Assembly (NCBI GenBank): GCA_003194525.1
Contig: NBIV01000225.1
Location: forward strand, 62,001-126,000
Source: Gracilariopsis chorda
Lineage: Eukaryota; Rhodophyta; Florideophyceae; Gracilariales; Gracilariaceae
Length of the DNA stretch: 64,000 bases
Reading direction: 5' to 3'
Shown one piece after another: positions 10,796-20,432 of this stretch. The notes under the pieces were generated by a model, which saw only the letters and a list, made by a program, of their open reading frames with translations, was not told where the DNA came from and did not search any database. Position 1 is the first letter of the stretch; each line of letters opens with the position of its first letter. A program made the translations under genes and the position numbers.

Positions 10796-12744
10796 TTAAC
10801 GCTGCTCCAGAAATATTATCCCGTCATGAAGCTGTCTGAGGGATGGCGAATGTCCCACTGTTAGAGCAGAAACACCTGCTCTTCGGAGTGCTCTCATCAC
10901 TCTTGCCTCACTTGTCACGTCTAGAGAAGCGGTTGGTTCGTCTAATATGACGAAACTCGGTCCATGAAATACCACTCTCGAAGCTGCAATCAACTGTGTC
11001 TCACCAGGACTAAGTTGGCGCGACCATTCTGTTCTGAAATCCAGGCTTTGTCCATGTAAACCTCTCCGCCACCCCACCTCTTGCAACGCCGTGGAAACTC
11101 TGTTAATCTCTTCAATTGTCCCGCGACACTGTTCCGGATACGTGACAAGTTCTCTTAGCGAACAGATTCCTGGCGAGATGTACGGTTTTTGAGGGACGAA
11201 CATAACTGAGTGTTGATCATTAGGCATTTCAACTGTACCAGAAGAAGGTGACCAGAGACCTCGTAGCACTTTAACCACACTTGTTTTACCGGATCCTGTT
11301 CTTCCATCCAGCAAAAGCCATTGACCTTTCTGAAGTGTAAACGACACTGGACCCACGGTCCTGACTCCGCCTGGCTGCACTTCAAGATTCTGAATTCGGA
11401 TTGCGTCAGAAGAAGGGCCTCTGGCATAACCCTGTGCTTCTTCCGACACCGCTAGCATTAGTGGTTCGGTGTCAGGGTTGTCGGCGGGTCTTTGTCTAAT
11501 GGCGGATTCTTCTTCAAGGCTATCTATTAGAACTGATATCCGGTTTACGTACGAAACGAATTCACTCCCAATTGTTCCTAGTTGGACGAACATTGTAAAA
11601 GAAAAGAGCAGTTGCATGAAAATGCCTCCAGTTTGAGAAATCCACTGCGCTTTCTCACCGGGAGTCATAGTGGATGAAAAAGCTACGTTCGAAGCTTCGA
11701 AGACGTTTGAATGAATTGCCAACGCAAGAGTGAGATACATGATTAAGGAAATGTAATAGGCGAAGCCGTACTGGACGAAGTTGAGAAAAATATGTCTCAG
11801 GATCACGGACCACGTGTTCGACACGGCTCTTTCCAAGTTGCCCGTGAGCTTTCTATGTTCGAATGCAGCACCTCTCATCAATGCCACTTCTTCGGCATGT
11901 TGACGAAACTCGGCATGGCAATACCGAAAATCAGCTTCGAGTTTTTCCTGACGAAACACAACTGGTGACGTACGATTTATGACGAAAACGGTTATGAGCG
12001 ACACAAGGAAAGACCATACATAAGCTACAAGTATCCCATACCAACCGGTGCGCAACAAGGTCTTGTTCGAGTAAAACAGCAGTGAAGCAGCAGCTTCCAA
12101 TAGCCCACCGGAATCCTGACCTTGGGAACGCCCGCCAGCGAGGATGTCGAACAAGGAAACGGAGAAATCACGTACATCCGTGACTATTCGCTGATCGGGA
12201 TTGTCTGCAGTTTCCTCTGAGATTAGTCTGTAATACGGGGGGGTGCTATAATCGCCCGTGCGTCCGCTATCTGCAAAGTAGAAGTTATGGATAGCGCTTG
12301 TAAGTCGAAGGCGTAATAGATTAGCAGAGGACTCTCTTAGAATGCCTCGAAGAACTTTGATACACAATACAACAGTTGCGACCATGAGAAACTTGACCAT
12401 TTCTCCCCGGAATTGGTTCCAATCCTCGCTCACTAAGGTATTATAGAGCTTTCCTGGGGCCAGAATAACATAGTAGCCGCTTATCATGTACCCTATTATC
12501 GTGAAGGGTATAAGCGTGAAGACCAGAATGTCTGGCAAAAACTGAATCGTCAGATACACAGGAGAGATACAAATAAGATGTGGGTCATCGCATTTTCAGC
12601 GGTAGTAAGGTTAGCCAAGGAATCGTTTTCTACCACAGAGAATGAAACACATACCGGAATCGAGGCCGTCGTAAGGACATGAAAGATCTTTCTCAGAGAC
12701 GCACGGTTCAGAGTTGCTTGCTTCTCTGGAGCATCCGGCGTCAT
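10796..12744 (-). CDS. ABCD-type half ABC transporter
   Basis: Minus strand, join 12744-12655 and 12541-10796. The second exon frame has no ATG at its left end, but an intron with donor GTATGT (from 12654) and acceptor GATTCAG (to 12542; 113 nt, phase 0) joins it to a short exon starting at the ATG at 12744. The product is about 612 residues: membrane domain with about five to six hydrophobic segments and the subfamily D signature NPDQRI, then one nucleotide-binding domain with Walker A GRTGSGKT, a signature LSPGE (usual LSGGE), Walker B FVILDEPTASLD and switch His in LTVGHS. Subfamily D proteins act as dimers in peroxisomes or lysosomes, carrying fatty acyl-CoA or cobalamin; bacterial-like relatives exist in plastids. 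Which substrate applies here is unknown. Confidence 0.85.
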
Positions 12745-14426
12745 TGCAAAGTCCGGAAACAACTCGCGTCACGATCGCAGGAGAGGCTTTCGACTGTTCA
12801 TAAAGCTTTGTTTGCCCAAGACTGGTGCGAGGAAAGAAACCTCTCCTGCTCAGCGCAGCGTTCTGGATGGAGCTTGTCGTTAGGTGCCTATGACAAACTT
12901 TATCTCCAAACCTGATTCCTAAATCAAATAATCTGTATCCAGACTTGCAAAAGCGCTGGACCGCCAGAACAATATGGCCACGCACTCAACGATGTGTCTC
13001 AACAGCTGTTAACAGGTCTCGAAACAGAAGCGCCGCACGATGTCTGGCATGCAGTGTCACGAGTTTTCCACCGTTGTTGCTACTTCAAAAAAAAAGAAGG
13101 TAAAAGCTTAGAGCAGGCGATACCGTTGGTACGTCATGTTTTCGCACGCATGTGTACAGTATGAGCACAAGTAGCAATCCTCACCCTTTACAATAATAAA
13201 GGGACTGCTAGCGGTAGGGATACCCTGGGTTAGCAATCTAGCGGTCTACCACCGGTAAACCGTTCCTTAATAAGCGACACTCCTCGTGCTTTCTCTCTCT
13301 CTTTTACGGGTGCGCCATCGTTCTTTATACCTGCATGTATGTTATGGGGCACTAGAAGGGGCAAAATTGGTCCCGAGCCGAAGGCGAAGTACTGTAACAG
13401 GGTTAGCAATCTAGCGGTCTACCGTCGGTACCTTTGTACCAATCTACCAATTCTCTCTTCGAGTGACCTGTTATTGCACAAGTTCTTCGATATAACGTGC
13501 TTATCGCTCTGTAGCCCGACGTGTAGTGCGGCTACAGAAATGCACAGAAAAAGAATGATATCGATAGCAACATCGATGGTGTGAGATAAGCGTGGACCGC
13601 TCAGTTATCCTTACCGGTTTGGTGCAACATCGTAGTATAAGTGTGTACAAGTGTTGCAGGGGTCCGATGGAAGCAAATAACCATCGCAGCAAGCACAACT
13701 AGATCTAAGCATAGGTCAGTAATTCTAAAGCTCTACCTATGCGTGCCTTATCAAGGCTTGTCTACAACTGATTACGATGGATTCGCGCCTCCTCATTACG
13801 GAATCGTGGTAAGCTGCTGTCCCCATCACGAGTCCATTCCGCTTCTATTAGAGAATTCATTATGATTCAGAAAAGTCAAGCGCACCACGAAAATTATGAG
13901 GCACACTGAAAAAAAACCTCAGTATCACAGCTTTGTGACGGCTCTCCATAGTACATCCTTATCTTAGCATGTTCAGGAATTGCGTGTGACAAGCGCATCT
14001 TGTGAGTGCGATCCGGGCTATTCTCTTGCAGATGCACAGTAACAACGAAGTCCTCCAAGGGGACTGCATGTTCTTGTAATCGGGGGGAATGTTACGCCCT
14101 CTCATACGGATACATCGATCCTAGGCAGCAAATTGAGCTACCTGTGGTGCATTACCAAACTGGAACCGTTCCAATGATGTAGGAAATTGCGTCGGTCTTT
14201 CAACACCTGACATAAACATGAAGCACCAGCAATGCCAGGAAATGAACGTATCTGTATAATCTGCAAACGCTGTGGACCGGCTTTGTACATGTACGAAATC
14301 CGTACGTCTGCTGGGAGGACTGCACTAAGCTTCTCATCAGGAACTCGAGCCTCAGTCCATAACGTAATGTTTGTTTGCATACGCCATTGACAAAGATAGT
14401 CAGCGACGATCTGTGGTTTGAATTGG
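12745..14426. other. Intergenic between ABC transporter and SMC3, with dispersed repeats
   Basis: Some 1.7 kb. The right part (14138-14426) is the SMC3 3' region and carries only shadow frames. Around 13180-13430 it holds copies of a repeat listed separately. No coding gene or RNA gene recognised. Confidence 0.5.
13227..13423. repeat. Direct repeat of an identical 24-mer (13227-13250 and 13400-13423)
   Basis: The same 24 bases, beginning GGGTTAGCAATC and ending GGTCTACC, occur at 13227-13250 and 13400-13423, 150 bases apart. A diverged relative beginning GGGTTAGCGATCGC lies at about 42987, also in intergenic DNA. Just upstream, GCTAGCGGTAG (13207) is the reverse complement of a stretch near 43001. 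This looks like remains of a dispersed, possibly non-autonomous, element. Confidence 0.6.
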
Positions 14427-17400
14427 TCATCTTGTGGTGGGCTCATCCGTTATGAATGTCAGAGCCACATCACGTCCAACTTCTTGAATTCCACTGACTT
14501 TCTTCTTGTGCGTCACGCCATACCACATATCACCAGCGTTCACAAATTCCGGTCTGAAGGTGGTGGTAATGAACTGTGTACCACTGTTCGCTTGTTTCCT
14601 GATAAGGTTGGCGACGGCTTGTCTGTGTGTTGCATCCAGATTGGCATCTATCTCATCGAACAGATAAAACGGAGCCGGATCTAATCTTTGAATGGCAAAG
14701 ATCAGTGCAAGTGCGACGATTGACTTCTGCCCGCCGCTCAATTGCTGCAGCAAGTAAGCCTGTCCCGTGCTGCTGAACGCTACTTTCATTGCAACACCGG
14801 TGTACTGAATCCGAGACGCAGGTGTTCCTTGTTGGACTCGAGTATCGTCACTTGATTTCAACATGACAAGCGATGCTCTTCCACCCGGCACAAGCTCTTT
14901 GAAGACCTCGCTGAAGAACTTGCTAACCCCTTTGAACGTTCTCAAGATGTCCTCGTCTTTTCGTTGGTCCAATGAATCAATAAGCTGTCGAATGGCCGCT
15001 GCACCAGAATCTAGTTCTTCACGTTGCTGTGACAAAGCTTCCCGTTTCTCGGAAAAGTTCAAGTATTGGTCCAGGGCCTTCTTATTGACGTGAGAATACT
15101 TTCGCAAACCTTCATTTGCCTTCTTCAACCTTTTCATCAAGCTTCCGATGGACATGTCTCGATACTTGTCAAAGTCAGCCGGCAACGAACCAAGCTCTCG
15201 AATGTTCTTTTCGGCATCCGTCTTCTTTTGCGTCTCAATTGCTCTCTGACTATATTTCTTTTCGATTTGCTGACGGTCGTCTTCGATGGCTTTGTTGACC
15301 CTGGCTTCCTCATTTCTGTTCTGTTCGATGAATGCGGTCTTTTGATTGAAAGCACGTTTCTTTTGGACAAGGTTAGCTTCTGCCTCTTTTAACTCCTTCC
15401 TGATATTTCCCAAGTCTTCTTCTGCTTCTTGAAGCGCGTCTTGCTGCCGCTTCAAATTCTCTTCCATTCTTTGCTGCAAGTCCTCCGTTTCAGAAGTTTC
15501 CAATGCATCACCCGCAACAGCGGCAATGGACTTTTTCAGTTCTGCTTCACGTTTCTCAAGACTGCCTTTGAGCTCCGCGCGCAAGGCCAGAACCCTGCGT
15601 TCCACTGATGCTCTTTCCGACATCTTTTCGCTTCGGGAAGTCCTCAAGGTTTCGATCTCATCCTTACTTTCAGATAGCTGATTCTCTTCTTGGGATGACA
15701 AACCTGATATCATAGGAGATTGCAGTTCTTTTTCCATATCCTCGATTGACTTGTTGACGTTGACTATTGCTTCCTCCGCGTCCGAAATCTGGTTCTGAGC
15801 ATTCTCAATGCTGCGTCGGTCTACCTCCATGAACCTTTCCAGGTCATGGATCTCTTTGTCAAGTCGCTCAATCTTTATACTTGCGTTTCGTTTCACAACG
15901 TTTCGGCGCTGCACTTCACCCATTAATCGATTCAAGTTGTCATTGACTTGTTCCAAAGTTGCATTAATTTCGCCTTTCTTCTCCTGCATTCCTCTCAAAT
16001 CTGATCCTGCTTCTCTCAGAAACCGTGCAGCATCAATTCTATTGCGACTTGTATCAACATATCCTCCGCGCATCCCACCACGACGGTTTACCTGATCTCC
16101 GTCCAGAGTAATGCAATCAACGTTGTGCTGACGTGCCAGGTCGCTAGCGATTTGGATGGTTTTCGCTACAAGAACTCTTCCAAACACGTGCTTAACAACT
16201 GAAGAAAAGAGGGGATCAGATCGAATCTTGTTGAGGAGAGGTACTGAGTCCGCTGAAGCAGGAGGAGGTGGACGTGAATCAGTGCTCATTCGATTCAACG
16301 GGATAAAAGTGACACGCCCAGCGCGTTTCTCTCGTAGGGCTCTTACGAGTTTTGCCGCCGTCTCATCATTATTGACTATAACGTGAGTTAACGCCCCGCC
16401 CGCTGTGACATCAGCCGCAGTCGAGTATCGCGTATCCACGTCGATGAGCTCAAGAAGCGGCCCATACACCTTATCGGGACCGAAGTCTCTTGGATTATCT
16501 CGTGAAAGCTTTGCGATGAAGTTGAGAGCGTAGTACATGGATGAGCCAATGACAGAACGTTTGTTTGCTTCGAGCTTGCTTATACCATCCTGCAGTTCTC
16601 TTATCTTTGCAGAAATCTCCGATTCCTGCCTCCACAAATCCTGTCTCTTTCTGAAGACTCGATCTCTTTCCCCACTCAGTTGTTGCAGCTCTGAGTTAGA
16701 AGCGTTGGATTCCGCTTGCAGCTCTTCTCTCTCTTTCCGTCTCGCAACACACTTTTCTTCATTCTTTACAATTCCTTGTTGCAAACGGTCCATGTCCGCC
16801 ATTCTGGTGTTTATCTTTTGTTCAAGAGATCGCTTTCTGTTTCTCGCTTCTCGGATACTTCTCCTGAGGTGCGAGTTTCTTTCCTCAACCGTTGAAAACT
16901 GATTGCTGCGATTGGCTTTTACTCTTAGCCGTAACAAAGAACTTCGGAGCTCATCTATTTGCTTCCGAATTGTTTCTTCCTCTCCCTTCACGTTGGTCAG
17001 CTCAGCCTCAAGCGGTTCAAGCTCGGCTCGCTTCTGGATCATAAGATTATGAAGCTCCTCCATCTCAGACTTTGTGTTCGCAACCGTTTCCGCAGTGGTT
17101 GAGGCTGCCTTTTCCGCCTCGGCAACACCTACCTGAAGCTTTGCAATCTTCTCTACGGCCAGTTTGCGTCTCTTGTCTATTGCCTCTCGATCCTCTTCGG
17201 CTCTCTTAAGCTCCGGGCCCAGAGACTTCAACTCCCGTTCAGCCGTTGTAATGTTCGCACAGACATCTGTGAGGTGCGCGTTGAGCTTATCAGCTCGCGA
17301 ACGTTGTTGGCCGCGATCATCTTCTAATGCTTCCAAAGCTGCTTTTGCCTCTTCCAGTTCGCGGACATGAATTGTGTACTGCAAAGCCTTGCGCTCTTTA

Positions 17401-18050
17401 TCCAAACGCTGAAATGCCTTTAACTCTTCTTTCTCAGACTCCAGTTCAGACAGTCGTGATTCTATAGAGTCAATAACTTCAACGATCTTCTCCCGTTTAG
17501 CGTCAGCATCCTCCATAAGCTTGAGCGATTCCTTTCTACGTTCGTCGTACACACGAGTTCCAGCTACTTCCTGTAAGAGTTCCAAACGTTGGTGGTCAGT
17601 CATGGCGCACAAGGCAGCAACCTTTCCTTGCTGCACGATGTAGTAGGGGTTTGATCGCGAGAATCCAGCCGATTCGAGAAGATTGAATACTTCAGTACGC
17701 GAGACGTTCTTCCAGTCGAGAGTGTATTCATCCTTCTTGAGACCGATCATACGACGCAGTAACACCTCATCTTTGTCAATGGGCAGTCGACCATCGGAGT
17801 TATCGAAGGTCATCTCGACGTACGCAGAGAGCACAGAAGCACCGGCGCCTTCATGAAGCAGTGCTACTCTCTCCTCTGCCCGCAGATTAGAGAAAGTATC
17901 GGACAGGACGAAACGCACTGCGTCGAAGAAATTTGACTTTCCTGAACCATTTCTACCGACTACAACATTATGTGCTGGTGAGAACGGCCCCGCGACGGTT
18001 GCGGAGCGGTAGCTCTTGAAGCCGGTGATGGTGATCTGCTTGATGTGCAT
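14427..18050 (-). CDS. SMC3: Cohesin ATPase subunit SMC3
   Basis: 1207 residues in a single exon from the ATG at 18050. The N-terminal head has Walker A GRNGSGKSN at residues 32-40 and the lysine pair K105-K106 in GLKKDEYTLD, the site acetylated by Eco1/ESCO in SMC3 proteins to lock cohesion. Long coiled coils flank a hinge around residues 510-660 (GPLLELIDVDTRYSTAAD, then a Gly-rich RRGGMRGGY segment). The C-terminal head has the ABC signature LSGGQKS (~1101) and Walker B FYLFDEIDANLD. SMC3 pairs with SMC1 and a kleisin to form the cohesin ring that holds sister chromatids. Length and motifs match the family, and the lysine pair separates it from SMC1, SMC2 and SMC4. A gene this long without an intron fits the intron-poor genome. 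Confidence 0.96.
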   Translation of the reverse strand: MHIKQITITGFKSYRSATVAGPFSPAHNVVVGRNGSGKSNFFDAVRFVLSDTFSNLRAEERVALLHEGAGASVLSAYVEMTFDNSDGRLPIDKDEVLLRRMIGLKKDEYTLDWKNVSRTEVFNLLESAGFSRSNPYYIVQQGKVAALCAMTDHQRLELLQEVAGTRVYDERRKESLKLMEDADAKREKIVEVIDSIESRLSELESEKEELKAFQRLDKERKALQYTIHVRELEEAKAALEALEDDRGQQRSRADKLNAHLTDVCANITTAERELKSLGPELKRAEEDREAIDKRRKLAVEKIAKLQVGVAEAEKAASTTAETVANTKSEMEELHNLMIQKRAELEPLEAELTNVKGEEETIRKQIDELRSSLLRLRVKANRSNQFSTVEERNSHLRRSIREARNRKRSLEQKINTRMADMDRLQQGIVKNEEKCVARRKEREELQAESNASNSELQQLSGERDRVFRKRQDLWRQESEISAKIRELQDGISKLEANKRSVIGSSMYYALNFIAKLSRDNPRDFGPDKVYGPLLELIDVDTRYSTAADVTAGGALTHVIVNNDETAAKLVRALREKRAGRVTFIPLNRMSTDSRPPPPASADSVPLLNKIRSDPLFSSVVKHVFGRVLVAKTIQIASDLARQHNVDCITLDGDQVNRRGGMRGGYVDTSRNRIDAARFLREAGSDLRGMQEKKGEINATLEQVNDNLNRLMGEVQRRNVVKRNASIKIERLDKEIHDLERFMEVDRRSIENAQNQISDAEEAIVNVNKSIEDMEKELQSPMISGLSSQEENQLSESKDEIETLRTSRSEKMSERASVERRVLALRAELKGSLEKREAELKKSIAAVAGDALETSETEDLQQRMEENLKRQQDALQEAEEDLGNIRKELKEAEANLVQKKRAFNQKTAFIEQNRNEEARVNKAIEDDRQQIEKKYSQRAIETQKKTDAEKNIRELGSLPADFDKYRDMSIGSLMKRLKKANEGLRKYSHVNKKALDQYLNFSEKREALSQQREELDSGAAAIRQLIDSLDQRKDEDILRTFKGVSKFFSEVFKELVPGGRASLVMLKSSDDTRVQQGTPASRIQYTGVAMKVAFSSTGQAYLLQQLSGGQKSIVALALIFAIQRLDPAPFYLFDEIDANLDATHRQAVANLIRKQANSGTQFITTTFRPEFVNAGDMWYGVTHKKKVSGIQEVGRDVALTFITDEPTTR

Positions 18051-18641
18051 GATGCGTACATAGCCGACTCAGTGGTTATGCAACAGAGCTGGTGCAAGCG
18101 CTGCGAAGGTCAAGGTCATGCGAAGGCGGAAAAGTTGTGGATTTATGGTAAGTTAGCAAATGAACAGGAGCTGACGTTACGACAGCACGTAGCCTAGAAA
18201 CTAGCCGAGTTACAGAGTGGTGCCAAGGAGTAGGGTTGTGGTGGTGGTGGTGGTGGTGGTGAGGGGGGGGGCGAGGAGGGAGGAGAGGACTCGAGAGAGG
18301 GTATACGATACCAAGGGTAGATAGTCTAGCTAGATGCATTTGGCGCGAAAAGCAACGATCCATTGCTGCTTTTCGTTTCGACAAAGCTCTGCGAGCGGAG
18401 CAACTGCAACGAAAATTTAGCGCCAAAAAAATTCACGGTGCGCACATTGATGAATCCGAAGTAAGATGGGTATAGCCGCGAGGGTGACGGATGAGCGTAT
18501 GTTGGAGGTCAAGGGTTGGATTGCCACCTTCGGTGACAGGGTGTGCAAGTGCGAAGAGAACGCGTTGAGCCGAGACGCCGAGCGAGACAGAGTCACTGTT
18601 TCACGAGTAGATGGCAATTGTACAGAGGTTGTAACAGACTG
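18051..18641. other. SMC3 upstream region with (GGT)n tract
   Basis: About 590 bases between the SMC3 ATG and the stop of the next leftward gene. A perfect TGG/GTG trinucleotide run at about 18236-18261 is followed by a G9-rich patch, then a copy of CCAAGGGTAG at 18311-18320. Likely holds the SMC3 promoter. Confidence 0.5.
18236..18261. repeat. (GTG)n simple repeat
   Basis: Eight or so uninterrupted GTG units followed by a G-rich run. A microsatellite in the SMC3 upstream region. Confidence 0.85.
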
Positions 18642-19841
18642 CTAGCTGCCGTTGACCTGCAGCTTCTGAAACAAGAAGTCAGTTGCCTTCCGCAGTGCCT
18701 CCACTTCACCCTTGAGGCGGTTACGTTCCGCTGCAGCAGTAGAGCTTCCATAATAAGCGCTAGCAATCTTTCCCATCCAACTTTTACCTTTCTTCTCAGA
18801 GTGACTGTCCCGCCTACTGCTCGCTTGTTCGTTCTCCGAGCACATATTTACAACTTCTCGCAACACGTCCAGCTGTTCCTCCAAATCTTTGACGCGCCCT
18901 TCTACATCGTCACATTCCTGGCATTCATCTTCTAGTGTGCTTCTTTCCCGCTTCATGGATACGGGCAGAGTCAAAGTGTCGTCCGAATCTTCAGATTCAG
19001 ACATTGACACCGTCGTAGTTGACTGCGTGTACATTTCATCGGCTCCGAGGTCGACGCTTTCCAAGTCTTGCTCTTCAATAGAAATGCGCTTCGCAACATC
19101 GGTATTGGAATCGCTTGACAAGCTGGCCTGATCGGAGACGGAAACGCGTTTAGCCAGTCTGTTTTGAATACGTTCAGAGACGGCGTTTCTATCAGCGAGT
19201 CGTTTTCTACGCAGTTCAGCTTCCAACCTTCCCATTTCTTCCTTATGATGCAACTCCCGCAACACAGTTTCGCGCTCCTCCTGAGACAACAACTTGAGTC
19301 TTTCCGGCGCCCAAGGCGGCATGGCCTTCAATCCAGTACCGCAACTACTACACATTCCGCAACAACGCTTCTCCAACACGGCCTTTTCGCTCGACGACAT
19401 GCGACGTATTCGGCCTTCCTCCGCGGCAACTACAGCATGGACATTGTTTTGCTGCGCGCTGCTGTAGGAAAAGGTGCCAGCGCGCGGCAGACGAGGCGGC
19501 GGCGAACTGACAATGGGGGCGCGTACGGGTTGGGCGGGGTTGACAGCGGACGCGAAGCGTTGGGATGCGCGTCGTAGCTGTGGCTTGCCATCTTCGGGAG
19601 GCGCTTTCTTGGGCGGGGTGCCTCGGAAGGTGGTGCCTCGACGAAGACGCGGTACTTGTGGTGGTGTGTGTGACTTATTCAAAGAGGCGTTATGACTTTG
19701 AGGACGATTTACAAAGGTGGCACCGCGTCGCAGCCCGGTGGGGCCTGTGGAAGCCGGTCGGCTCTGTCGAAAGGTTGTTGCGCGCGGAAGACGGGCTGGG
19801 GAGTTGGAGGGGGAGGGGGGTTGAGACGGGGGAGATTGCAT
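18642..19841 (-). CDS. Unknown coiled-coil protein with repeated basic (L-R-R-x-x-T-F-like) motifs
   Basis: 399 residues, single exon, ATG at 19841. I do not recognise a family. The first ~125 residues are Pro/Ser-rich and carry five spaced copies of a short basic motif: LPRATTF, LRRGATF, LRRGTTF, LRRASQRF and LPRAGTF. Each puts a Ser or Thr after basic residues, as in basophilic kinase (PKA/PKC-type) sites; LRRAS is a textbook PKA site. A cysteine cluster CCGMCSSCG follows (~residue 160), then basic helices with likely coiled coil, a Ser/Asp/Glu-rich acidic middle, and C-terminal heptad-like helices (VKDLEEQLDVLREVV and the last ~30 residues). The GC-rich N-terminal coding region also stays open in other frames, which I take as composition. 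A cytoskeletal or scaffold role is only a guess. Confidence 0.7.
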   Translation of the reverse strand: MQSPPSQPPSPSNSPARLPRATTFRQSRPASTGPTGLRRGATFVNRPQSHNASLNKSHTPPQVPRLRRGTTFRGTPPKKAPPEDGKPQLRRASQRFASAVNPAQPVRAPIVSSPPPRLPRAGTFSYSSAQQNNVHAVVAAEEGRIRRMSSSEKAVLEKRCCGMCSSCGTGLKAMPPWAPERLKLLSQEERETVLRELHHKEEMGRLEAELRRKRLADRNAVSERIQNRLAKRVSVSDQASLSSDSNTDVAKRISIEEQDLESVDLGADEMYTQSTTTVSMSESEDSDDTLTLPVSMKRERSTLEDECQECDDVEGRVKDLEEQLDVLREVVNMCSENEQASSRRDSHSEKKGKSWMGKIASAYYGSSTAAAERNRLKGEVEALRKATDFLFQKLQVNGS

Positions 19842-20432
19842 GGTGAGGAGGAGGGTGTGGACGGGAGGGGGTGAAGAGATGAGGAGGGGCTGCGGTAGGG
19901 AAGGGGAGGGGCGTGAGATTTAAAACGGGATGACAGCGGGTTGGCGGCGAGTGCTCACTGGGACACGAATTGCTGACGGCGTCGCACGGTCAGCGAGGAG
20001 GGGCGCTTGTTAGTTCAACACGTGGTCATCCGTTACAACAAGGAGTATCTATCGTAGCGCGCTTTCGCCCGAATTCGCGCAATTCACAGTGCGCATTTTG
20101 TGCACGGCGAGTGCGCGTTCGGCGTGGAGAGCTTATCTACGGTCCACATGCCGCCCGCCTCCATGCTGTACACAATGATAACACGCGCTGCATCCCACCC
20201 GGTGTGCCACGTCTGCCGACTCGTGACGCTCGCCAACATTCTGGCGCCCTCCCTTCGCACTTTCCCCCTCGCCCGAAAGGGCCGTCTCCCCCTTCGTGCT
20301 TTTCCAGCTTCACGCTTCTGCTCCAGCGTGCTCACGAGCTGAGCTCGCCCCTTCCCCACCGCCGCCTTACCGCGATCCCTGTCTGTGCCGCAAGCGCAGT
20401 CCTGCCCTACCTCCCCATAACCCCCACGCATT
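19842..20432. promoter_or_regulatory. Divergent promoter region between coiled-coil and m-AAA genes
   Basis: About 590 GC-rich bases between two divergent ATGs. No TATA box or repeat stands out. It should contain both promoters. Confidence 0.5.

Noticed and set aside
14138-14446. 102-residue minus frame after SMC3
   Set aside because: SMC3 already ends with a normal C-terminus at 14427; this frame is 3' UTR and resembles nothing.
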